From: Streptomyces sp. NRRL S-37
GTDB taxonomy: Bacteria > Actinomycetota > Actinomycetes > Streptomycetales > Streptomycetaceae
Direction of reading: 5' to 3'
DNA length: 64,000 nt
Assembly: GCF_000721605.1 (NCBI RefSeq)
Contig: NZ_JOIZ01000002.1
Coordinates: forward strand, 248,001-312,000
Shown here: positions 55,511-64,000 of the stretch, in pieces
How the letters are laid out: every line of letters begins with the position of its first letter
How positions within the stretch are numbered: position 1 is the stretch's first letter
Translations under genes and position numbers: made by a program
Notes under the pieces: generated by a model
The model's input: the letters and a program-made list of their open reading frames with translations, nothing else
The model's database searches: none
What the model was told of the DNA's origin: nothing

Positions 55511-55834
55511 ATGGCAAGCATCCGTACCGCCCGCGTCATCGCCGCGGTCTCCGCCCTGCCGCTCGCGGCCGCCCTCTTCACCGGCGTCGCGGCGGCGGAC
55601 GGCGGCGCCCTCGCGGACGACGGATCGAACGCGACGGCCACCAGTTCCGAGAACGACGCCCTGGGCAGCGGTGTCGGCGGCGACAACTTCGGCAACTCGG
55701 CCACCACGCAGCAGCAGGCCACCGGAGCCGGCGCCACGAACCAGAACAACACCGCCCAGGTCACCGGCTCCGCCTTCACGGCCGTCAACCAGGGCAACGA
55801 CAACGTGGCCATCGTCTTCACCCCGCTGTGGTGA
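55511..55834 (+). CDS. Small secreted Asn/Gln-rich protein
   Basis: The 107-residue protein has a signal peptide (RTARVIAAVSALPLAAALFTGVAAA, cleavage near residue 30). The mature part is Gly/Asn/Gln/Thr-rich with short repeated words (GNSATTQQQATG, ATNQNNTAQVTG, AVNQGNDNVAI). The spacing resembles beta-solenoid or curlin-like sequences rather than chaplins or rodlins, which it does not match. GGAGGG lies eight bases upstream. Function unknown; a cell-surface role is inference. Confidence 0.8.
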   Translation: MASIRTARVIAAVSALPLAAALFTGVAAADGGALADDGSNATATSSENDALGSGVGGDNFGNSATTQQQATGAGATNQNNTAQVTGSAFTAVNQGNDNVAIVFTPLW

Positions 55835-56074
55835 GGCCGGCGCCCTGACCGTGCGGGCGTGCTTCGTGGGGTGCGGGGCGTCCGGGCGGCGGTGCTTCGG
55901 TGTCGTCGCCCGGTCGTTCCAGGGGCGCTCCCTCGGGGTCCGACCCGCAGTACCCCTCACCCACCGGTCCACCTTCAGGAGGTGCAGCCGGCCCCACCCC
56001 TACAACCTGAGGGGGACGTGCCTTCGGGACCTGCGGGCGATCCGCCGGACCGGCCCCGCTCATAGCGTGGAGCC

Positions 56075-56641
56075 ATGACCACACCCGTCTGCACCAGCGC
56101 TTCGAAAGCCGCCACTCCAGCGACAGCGGCGCAGACCCTCCCGTACCCGTCGTTCTCGTCGTACATGAGGGCTCGCCAGCCGGTGCTCCTGCGTACCGCC
56201 CGGTCGCTGACCGGGAACCCGAGCGACGCGGAGGACCTGCTGCAGACCGCGCTCACCAAGACGTACGTCGCCTGGGAGCGCATAGAGGACCACCGGGCGC
56301 TCGACGGCTACGTGCGCCGGGCGCTGCTGAACACGCGCACCTCGCAGTGGCGCAAGCGCAAGGTCGACGAGTTCACCTGCGACGAGCTGCCCGAGCCCGA
56401 CCCGGTGCCCGGCGGCGACGACCCGGCCGAGCAGCAGGCGCTGCGTGACGCGATGTGGCGGGCGATCATGCGGCTGCCCGCGCGGCAGCGGGCGATGGTC
56501 GTGCTGCGGTACTACGAGGACCTCAGCGAGGCGCAGACGGCCGAGGTGCTCGGCGTCTCGGTGGGCACGGTGAAGTCGGCCGTGTCGAGGGCGCTCGGCA
56601 AGCTCCGCGAGGACGCCGAACTGGGGCTCGTCCGCGGCTGA
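56075..56641 (+). CDS. SigE-family ECF RNA polymerase sigma factor
   Basis: The 188-residue protein has sigma region 2 (LLRTARSLTGNPSDAEDLLQ at about 38-57) and region 4 with a helix-turn-helix (SEAQTAEVLGVSVGTVKSAVSRALGKLRE, about 150-178). It belongs to the SigE-family group that in Streptomyces often lacks a classical adjacent anti-sigma; none is present here. It stands between a secreted protein gene and fadD. Confidence 0.92.
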   Translation: MTTPVCTSASKAATPATAAQTLPYPSFSSYMRARQPVLLRTARSLTGNPSDAEDLLQTALTKTYVAWERIEDHRALDGYVRRALLNTRTSQWRKRKVDEFTCDELPEPDPVPGGDDPAEQQALRDAMWRAIMRLPARQRAMVVLRYYEDLSEAQTAEVLGVSVGTVKSAVSRALGKLREDAELGLVRG

Positions 56642-56691
56642 CACGCTCCGGTCCGCCGACGCGGCGTGATCGATCATTCGCTCCCCTAGTG

Positions 56692-56709
56692 ACATACCGC
56701 GCGGTATGT
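56692..56709. promoter_or_regulatory. Perfect palindromic operator upstream of fadD
   Basis: ACATACCGC-GCGGTATGT is an 18-base perfect palindrome, 57 bases before the fadD start. The layout is that of a TetR-family operator, such as those controlling fatty-acid genes in actinobacteria. The regulator itself is not recognised here. Confidence 0.75.
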
Positions 56710-56766
56710 GCGCAGAATCGGCGCAACTCTTACCGCCCCGCAGGCAATGTCGCCCAGGAGGACGCC

Positions 56767-58422
<1,656 letters not shown>

Positions 58423-58542
58423 CACGGCGTACGCCGGACGCGCCGGGCGGTGAGGCGGAACCTCACCGCCCGGCGGCGTGTGGCTCCGTCACCGGTGGAG
58501 GGGCGAGCCGTACGGCGACGGCCGCCACCGCCGGCACCACCC

Positions 58543-59772
58543 TCACCGCCGTACCGCCGTGCTCCCCCATCCCAGCGCCAGCCAGACCGCCGCCACCGCC
58601 GACACCCCGCTCCAGCCGAAGTGGGTGAAGGCGCTGCCCGCGAGGGCCGAGGCGGTGGCGCCGCCGGCGAAGCCGGAGACGACATAGGCCGTGTTGGCGA
58701 CGGCCGGGCTGGAGGTGGTGGTCAGGGCGAGGGTCTGGTTGGCGACGTGGGAGGCGACCAGGGCCGCGTGGATCGCGACCGCGGCGACGAACAGCGCCCA
58801 GACGACCTGCCCGCCCAGCCAGAACAGCGGCACGGAGACGGCCGCGAGCAGATACGCACTCCGTACGACCCGGGCGGCGCCGAAACGGTCGACCAGCCCG
58901 CCCGCCAGCGGTGCCACCGCGCTCGCCGCGAGCCCGAAGAGCCCGAACAGTCCGGCGGTGGCGGTGGACAGGCCGTAGGCCGGGCCCGTCAGCAGCAGGG
59001 CGAGCGAGGTCCACAGGGCGCTCCACGCGCCGAACATCCCCGCCTGGCGCACCGACGCGCGCCACAGGTCGGGCGAGCGGCGCAGCAGCCCGGGCAGCGC
59101 GGCGAGGCCGCCGAACAGCGAGCCGTCGCGGCGGCGCCGTCCGGACGGCAGGACCAGGGCGGTGGCGATGCCCAGAGTGAGCGTGAGGACGGCCGCGCCC
59201 GCGAACACCCACCGCCAGCCGAAGGCCTCCCCGGCGAGACCGCCGAGGACCCGGGCCGCGACGATGCCGGTGAACAGGCCGGCGATCACGGCCGCGACAT
59301 GGCGGGCGCGGCGGGCGGCGGGGGCGCGTTCGGCGACCAGCGGGACGAGGAGCTGCGGTACGACGGTCCCGGCCGAGGCGACGAACACGGCGGCCGCCAG
59401 TGCGCCCGTGCCGGGGGCGACGGCGGCGGCGAGCAGGGCCACGGTGGTGACCAGGGTGAGGACGGTGACCAGCCGGCGCCGGTCGGCGGTGTCGCCGAGC
59501 GGGGCGAAGAAGAGCAGGCCGACGGCGTACCCGAGCTGGGCGACCGAGGCGATCCAGGCCACGGCCGACGACGTGGAGCCGAAGTCGCGGGCGATCAGGG
59601 AGAGCAGGGGCGCGGCGAGGTAGATGTTGGCGGCCGTGACCGCGGTGCACACGGCGATGAGCGTGAGGAACGCACCGGAGCCGCGGGACGGGCCCGGACC
59701 CGGATGCCGATCGGGAGTGGTGACCGGTGGCCTGCGGGCGGACCGGCCGGTGGCGCTGGGCGCTGAGGACAT
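58543..59772 (-). CDS. MFS transporter (drug-efflux type)
   Basis: The 409-residue membrane protein has 12 hydrophobic segments (first at about 38-60) and loop motifs FAPLGDTADRRRL (motif A) and later RFGAARVVRS. The family suggests export of drugs or metabolites, substrate unknown. The ATG at 59772 is preferred over a TTG at 59805 because AAGGGG lies 12 bases upstream. It is divergent from a TetR regulator with two shared operators, the classical drug-pump pair. Confidence 0.9.
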   Translation of the reverse strand: MSSAPSATGRSARRPPVTTPDRHPGPGPSRGSGAFLTLIAVCTAVTAANIYLAAPLLSLIARDFGSTSSAVAWIASVAQLGYAVGLLFFAPLGDTADRRRLVTVLTLVTTVALLAAAVAPGTGALAAAVFVASAGTVVPQLLVPLVAERAPAARRARHVAAVIAGLFTGIVAARVLGGLAGEAFGWRWVFAGAAVLTLTLGIATALVLPSGRRRRDGSLFGGLAALPGLLRRSPDLWRASVRQAGMFGAWSALWTSLALLLTGPAYGLSTATAGLFGLFGLAASAVAPLAGGLVDRFGAARVVRSAYLLAAVSVPLFWLGGQVVWALFVAAVAIHAALVASHVANQTLALTTTSSPAVANTAYVVSGFAGGATASALAGSAFTHFGWSGVSAVAAVWLALGWGSTAVRR

Positions 59773-59803
59773 GAGCGGGATACCCCTTCGAGCCTGCTCT
59801 AAC

Positions 59804-59819
59804 AACTAACTGGTTGGTT
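59804..59819. promoter_or_regulatory. TetR operator 1 at the MFS promoter
   Basis: AACTAA-CTGG-TTGGTT is an inverted repeat (5 of 6 base pairs) 32 bases upstream of the MFS start, probably overlapping its promoter. Confidence 0.7.
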
Positions 59820-59861
59820 GGCTGATGAGGGAACAGTCTGGACTTCCGCCGGATTCCCTGT

Positions 59862-59879
59862 CAACCAAACAGTTGGTTA
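59862..59879. promoter_or_regulatory. TetR operator 2 near the regulator start
   Basis: CAACCAAACAGTTGGTTA contains perfect arms AACCAA and TTGGTT around four bases, 11 bases before the regulator start. Same half-sites as operator 1 indicate autoregulation. Confidence 0.75.
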
Positions 59880-59889
59880 CCCTGTCCTC

Positions 59890-60468
59890 ATGGCAGTCAG
59901 GGACCCCGAGGCCACCAAGGCCCGGATCTTCGAGGCGGCGGTCGCAGAGTTCGCCCGCCACGGCATCGCCGGCGCCCGCATCGACCGCATCGCGGCCGAG
60001 GCGAAGGCCAACAAGCAGCTCATCTACGCCTACTTCGGCAACAAGGCGGAGCTGTTCGCGATCGTCCTGGAGCGGAAGATGCTGGACCTCGCCGAGTCCG
60101 TCCCCGTCGACCCGGACGACATCGAGGGCTGGGTCGACCGGCTGATGGACTACCACGCCGCCCACCCCGAACTGCTGCGCCTGCTCTTCTGGGAGGGCCT
60201 GGAGTACGGCACCGACGAGCTGCCCCACGAGGGCGAACGCCAGGAGCACTACGTCCGCAAGGTCGCCCTGCTCCGGGACGGCCAGGAGCGGGGCGTCGTC
60301 ACCGACGCCATCCCGGCCGGCGACCTGCTGTTCCTGCTGACCGCGCTGGCCAACTGGACGGCCGTCGTCCCGCAGATGCGCCGCATCCTGGTCGGCGGGG
60401 AGGCGGACGACCGTGCCCGGCTGCGCGCGTCCGTGAAGGAGGCGGCCCGCCGCCTGGCCGCCCGCTGA
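59890..60468 (+). CDS. TetR-family transcriptional repressor
   Basis: The 192-residue repressor has the N-terminal helix-turn-helix at about residues 28-50 (GARIDRIAAEAKANKQLIYAYF). A C-terminal ligand domain follows with EGWVDRLMDYHAAHPELLRLL. The ATG at 59890 is preferred over an upstream GTG because the operator lies just before it. It probably represses the divergent MFS gene and itself. Ligand unknown. Confidence 0.93.
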   Translation: MAVRDPEATKARIFEAAVAEFARHGIAGARIDRIAAEAKANKQLIYAYFGNKAELFAIVLERKMLDLAESVPVDPDDIEGWVDRLMDYHAAHPELLRLLFWEGLEYGTDELPHEGERQEHYVRKVALLRDGQERGVVTDAIPAGDLLFLLTALANWTAVVPQMRRILVGGEADDRARLRASVKEAARRLAAR

Positions 60469-60549
60469 CGGCGGTGCGCGCAGCCGGTGCCGACGGGCCG
60501 ACTCCCGCCGTGCCGCATCAGCCGGCCGGTGCGCGCAGCCGGGTGCGGG

Positions 60550-63500
60550 TCAGTTGGTCCCGATCCGCGACAGCAGGTCGACGAGCCTGTCCTGCACCTC
60601 TTCGCTGGTGGACCGCTCCGCAAGGAACAGCACCGTCTCGCCGGAGGCCAGCCGCGGCAGGTCCGCCTGGCCGACGGCGGCCGTGTAGACGACGAGCGGG
60701 GTGCGGGTGAGCTGTCCGTTCGCCCGCAGCCAGTCGACGATCCCGGCGGGCCCGGCCTGGCGCGGGTGCACCCGCATCAGGTCCATCACCACCAGGTTCG
60801 GCCGGAACTGCCCCGCCAGCGCCACCGCGTCGGCGTCACTCGCGGCCCGCGCGACCTGCATCCCGCGCCGCTCCAGCGTCCCGGTCAGCGCCAGCGCGAT
60901 CTCCGCGTGCTCCTCGATCAGCAGCACGCGCGGGGGGTGCTGATCGCTGTCGCGCGGCGCGAGCGCCTTCAGCAGTACGGCGGGATCGGCGCCGTACGCG
61001 GCGTCGCGCGAGGCCTGTCCGAGCCCGGCCGTGACCAGCACCGGCACTTCGGCGGCCACCGCGGCCTGCCGCAGCGACTGCAGGGCCGTACGGGTGATCG
61101 GCCCGGTCAGCGGGTCCACGAACAGCGCGGCGGGGAACGCCGCGATCTGCGCGTCGACCTCCTCGCGCGAGTGCACGATCACCGGCCGGTAGCCGCGGTC
61201 GCTCAGCGCCTGCTGGGTGGTGACGTCCGGCGCGGGCCACACCAGCAGCCGGCGCGGGTTGTCCAGCGGCTCCGGCGGCAGCTCGTCGTCCATCGGCTGC
61301 GGACGCGGCGGGTCCGCCACCTCGACGGCCCCGCCCGGACCGTCCAGCGGCTCGGGCCCCTCGGCGGCGTTCGCGTCGGGCGCCCCTATGGCGTACGACC
61401 GTCCGGTGCCCTCGGTCCCCGGCGCGAGCCGGGAGTGCGCCGGGGCGTGTGCGTGCGCGCCGGCGGGTACGGGCTCGGCCGGCGGATGAGGGCGCGCGTT
61501 CTGCTCGCCGCCCGCGGCCGGTTCGGGGCGCGTACCGAGCTTGCGGCGGCGGCCGGAGCCGCCCGGCTGGTGCGGGGGAGGCGTGGCCGACGGCAGCGGC
61601 TGCTGCACCTGGGCGGCCTGCCGGTTGAACGGCACACCCTGCCCCAGCGTCCGCACGCTGATCGCCCGCCCCTGCGTGGAGTTCGGATCGACCGGCGCCG
61701 AGGCCTCCGCCGGCAACGGCTGAGCGGCCCGCCGCGCCGGCGCGCCCTCGGGCGGCAACGGGGTGCCGGCGGCGGGGGTCGGCTGCGGCGGGCCCGCGGC
61801 CGCCGGTACGGCCGTACCGGCACCGGAGGTGTCACCGGCGGCGGGCCACTGCTGCGGGACGGGACCACCTCCGGCCGCGGCACCCGACCCGGGCGCGGCC
61901 TCGGCGGGAAGCGGCTGAGCGACGGGAAGCGGCTGCGCCGCCTGCCCCTGCGGGGGTACGGCGGCACCGGGAGCCGGTACCGGGGCGCCGGGTGCCGGGG
62001 GCGTGGCGCCCGGCGGCGGTACGGCGGTGCTGTGTGCGGCTACGGGAGCCCCTTGCGGGGGGACGGCCGCGCCTTGTGCGGGCACGGATGCGGCCTGCGG
62101 CGCGGCGGACGTGCCCTGCGGGGGGACGGCGGCACCGTGTGCCGGTACCGGGGTCCCCTGCGGAGGAACGGCCGCGCCCTGTGCGGGTACGGGAGCTCCG
62201 TGCGCCGGGGGCGTGGCGCCCTGCGGCGGGACAGCGGCACCGTGTGCCGGTACCGGAGCCCCCTGCGGAGGAACAGCCGCGCCCTGTGCGGGCACGGGAG
62301 CGCCCTGCGCCGGAGCCGCGGCACCTTGCACCGGGACCGCGGCACCGGGTGCCGGAACAGGAGCGCCGGGTGCCGGGACCGCGGAGCCCTGCGGCGGGAC
62401 CGCGGCACTGTGTGCGGCTACGGGAGCCCCTTGCGGGGGAACGGCCGCGCCCTGTGCGGGCACGGGTGCGCCCTGCGGCGCGGCGGACGTGCCCTGCGGC
62501 GGAACCGCGGCCCCCTGGGCCGGAACAGCCGTCCCCTGTGCCGGTACGGGAGCCCCCGGCGGCGGGACCGGAGTCCCCTGAGGCGCGGCAGGCACCCCCT
62601 GCGCGGGTGCCGCCTCCCACGGCGCCGAAGCCCCCGGAGCCTGGACGGTCGCCGCCTGGGCGGCCGGAACGGGAGCCCCGGTGGGTGCGCCGTCGGGCCC
62701 TGCCGGCTGGGCGGCGGCCCGCCGGCGGCGGCCCGTCGGTGCGCTGGTGGGGTGCGGCTGCGGCGGGGTGTGGTCGTCGGCCTGGTCGTGCGGAACGGCG
62801 TCATGGCGGCCGTTGTCGACCCGGGCCTGTCCGGCAGCCCCGACAGACTCGATCCGCCCGGTCGCGTCGGCCTGTCCGATCGCCTCGGCCTGGGCGGGCA
62901 GGCCGGTGTGCTGTTCCTGGTCCGCCTCGGCCGGTGGCAGCGCGAACACCGTACGGGGCGCCGCCTCCTGCGCCGCCGCCCGCTCGGTGGCGGCGGCCAG
63001 CGCACGCCGGCGCCGTCCCGTCGGCTGCGCCTGCGCCTGCTCCGAAGCCTGAGCCGGAACATGCACCGCGACCTCGGTCTGCGGGGTGCCGGACGGCGCG
63101 GGCAGCGCCGGCGGCAGCGCGTGCTGTTCGCCGGACCCCTGCCGGGCGCGCTGCCCGGACGGCCCCGGCACCCCCTGCGGCGGTACGGTCCCGCCCAGCC
63201 CGGTGTTCGACGCGGCGGCCCCCGCCGCGTGCTCGGCGGCGGTGACGACGGCCCCCTCGGACACCCCGGCGGCCCCGGCGAGCTCGACCTCGGCACCCAC
63301 CGCGGCCGGCGCGTCCTCGGCCGGCCGGCCGCGCCGCCGCCCGGTGCCGCCGGACGCCTGCGCGGGCTCGTCGTCGACGGCGGCGGCCGCCCGGCGCCTG
63401 CGCCGTCCGGTGGGCGCGGAGTCCGTACCGGAACCGTCGTCCGGACCCGGCACCTCGCTCTCCAGGAAGGCGTCCACGGACGCGCGCCGCGCCCGGCGCC

Positions 63501-64000
63501 GCCCGCCGCCGGCGGGGACCGGCTCGGCGGGAACGGCCACCTCGGCCGACACCGCCGACACCGCCGGCGCTGCCGGTCCGGCGGCCGGCACGGACCCCGC
63601 CCCGTTCCCGATCGGCACCTCGAGGACGAACGCGCTGCCGCTCATCCCGGGCACCTCGTGCGTCTGCAGCACACCGCCGTGCGCCCGGACGATCCCGCGC
63701 ACGATCGGCTCGTGCACCGGGTCGCCGCCGCCGTACGGCCCGCGCACCTCGATGCGGACGACCTCACCGCGCTGCGCCGCCGCGACCACGACCGTGTTGT
63801 CCAGGTAACCGCCCGCCGACACAGGCGTGTTGCCGGTCGCGTCGACACCCGCGACGTCCGCGACGAGATGCGCGAGGGCGGTCGCGAGCAGCCGCGGGTC
63901 GACCTCGGCCTCGATGGGCGGCGCGTGCACCGCGAACTGCACCCGCCCGGGCCCGATGAGCTCCACGGCCCCGTCGACCCCGGCGGCGACGACGGCGTCG
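60550..64000 (-). CDS. Histidine-kinase-like ATPase with long repeat linker and two receiver-like domains, 5' end beyond the window
   Basis: The visible 1149-residue part is open to position 64000, so the start is missing. It begins with the end of a GHKL ATPase (residues 1-120; VRGIVRAHGGVLQTHEVPG), with a weak N-box. A disordered linker of about 800 residues has four TGRRR motifs and 31 tandem heptads (about 468-684). Two receiver-like folds end it: a degenerate one (about 915-1010, RRLLVWPAPDVTTQQ) and one with IEEHAEI and LVVMDLM (about 1025-1149). It has no clear conserved Lys, so phosphotransfer is uncertain. A regulatory scaffold is a fair guess. Confidence 0.85.
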   Translation of the reverse strand, partial: DAVVAAGVDGAVELIGPGRVQFAVHAPPIEAEVDPRLLATALAHLVADVAGVDATGNTPVSAGGYLDNTVVVAAAQRGEVVRIEVRGPYGGGDPVHEPIVRGIVRAHGGVLQTHEVPGMSGSAFVLEVPIGNGAGSVPAAGPAAPAVSAVSAEVAVPAEPVPAGGGRRRARRASVDAFLESEVPGPDDGSGTDSAPTGRRRRRAAAAVDDEPAQASGGTGRRRGRPAEDAPAAVGAEVELAGAAGVSEGAVVTAAEHAAGAAASNTGLGGTVPPQGVPGPSGQRARQGSGEQHALPPALPAPSGTPQTEVAVHVPAQASEQAQAQPTGRRRRALAAATERAAAQEAAPRTVFALPPAEADQEQHTGLPAQAEAIGQADATGRIESVGAAGQARVDNGRHDAVPHDQADDHTPPQPHPTSAPTGRRRRAAAQPAGPDGAPTGAPVPAAQAATVQAPGASAPWEAAPAQGVPAAPQGTPVPPPGAPVPAQGTAVPAQGAAVPPQGTSAAPQGAPVPAQGAAVPPQGAPVAAHSAAVPPQGSAVPAPGAPVPAPGAAVPVQGAAAPAQGAPVPAQGAAVPPQGAPVPAHGAAVPPQGATPPAHGAPVPAQGAAVPPQGTPVPAHGAAVPPQGTSAAPQAASVPAQGAAVPPQGAPVAAHSTAVPPPGATPPAPGAPVPAPGAAVPPQGQAAQPLPVAQPLPAEAAPGSGAAAGGGPVPQQWPAAGDTSGAGTAVPAAAGPPQPTPAAGTPLPPEGAPARRAAQPLPAEASAPVDPNSTQGRAISVRTLGQGVPFNRQAAQVQQPLPSATPPPHQPGGSGRRRKLGTRPEPAAGGEQNARPHPPAEPVPAGAHAHAPAHSRLAPGTEGTGRSYAIGAPDANAAEGPEPLDGPGGAVEVADPPRPQPMDDELPPEPLDNPRRLLVWPAPDVTTQQALSDRGYRPVIVHSREEVDAQIAAFPAALFVDPLTGPITRTALQSLRQAAVAAEVPVLVTAGLGQASRDAAYGADPAVLLKALAPRDSDQHPPRVLLIEEHAEIALALTGTLERRGMQVARAASDADAVALAGQFRPNLVVMDLMRVHPRQAGPAGIVDWLRANGQLTRTPLVVYTAAVGQADLPRLASGETVLFLAERSTSEEVQDRLVDLLSRIGTN
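61948..62598 (-). repeat. 31 tandem heptad-coding repeats (21-base unit)
   Basis: The coding sequence specifies 31 consecutive seven-residue units of the type G-A-x-V-P-x-Q, for example GAPVPAQ and GAAVPPQ, without interruption. The 21-base units are diverged but many share exact stretches. They lie in the linker of the histidine-kinase-like protein. Confidence 0.9.

Noticed and set aside
61948..62598. Regular 21-base repeats resembling a CRISPR or satellite array
   Set aside because: They stay in one open frame as protein heptads, vary in sequence, and have no unique spacers.

Overview
The window looks like the chromosomal core of a Streptomyces species. GC content is very high with strong third-position GC bias. 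The gene order closely follows what I remember of the S. coelicolor core around SCO3920-SCO4010: ssgR-ssgA, thiC, a hisC2-like gene, cydAB-cydDC, serS, pheA and a dtpA copper operon. Three perfect ParB sites (GTTTCACGTGAAAC), one near-match and several DnaA-box groups suggest proximity to oriC, although dnaA and dnaN are not in the window. No database was available, so family names come from motifs and order.

Layout. 1-4.1 kb: end of a trans-sulfuration PLP enzyme gene, a low-molecular-weight phosphatase, small membrane proteins, a cupin, and the sporulation pair ssgR/ssgA. 4.1-13.1 kb: a YibE/F membrane protein, a TPP riboswitch with thiC, a TerD-VWA protein, a PPP-type phosphatase and a LacI-type regulator. 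13.5-21 kb: an aromatic/histidinol-phosphate aminotransferase and the cytochrome bd operon cydA-cydB-cydDC behind a Rex operator. 21-34.2 kb: a LytM peptidase, two HAD phosphatases, an F420/flavin monooxygenase, KptA, an EphD-like hydrolase-SDR fusion, a double ABC exporter operon, serS, a DnaA-box-rich spacer and pheA. 34.2-40.4 kb: the copper operon ycnI-sco-ecuC-copCD-dtpA plus a membrane protein. 40.6-50.8 kb: signalling and stress genes, namely two RsbW-like kinases, a GAF-SpoIIE phosphatase, aminopeptidase P, a degenerate prim-pol protein, a DUF5926/SEC-C protein, GDPD and an HtrA protease. 50.9-55.2 kb: tRNA-Ser(UGA) followed by an accessory-looking block with a HEAT-like protein, a Cys-rich protein, a tiny Cys-rich ORF, a hypothetical and an intact prim-pol gene behind an SOS-box-like site. 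55.5-64 kb: a small secreted protein, a SigE-family sigma factor, an acyl-CoA synthetase, an MFS/TetR pair and a large histidine-kinase-like protein cut by the window end, whose linker holds 31 heptad repeats.

How the genes work together. The cyd operon supplies the high-affinity oxidase and its assembly transporter under NADH/NAD+ control. The copper operon feeds copper to extracytoplasmic cuproenzymes together with the secreted peroxidase DtpA. ssgR activates ssgA for sporulation septation. The least explained parts are the tRNA-Ser-adjacent block with its putatively DNA-damage-controlled prim-pol, and the placement of parS and DnaA boxes in or beside metabolic control regions.
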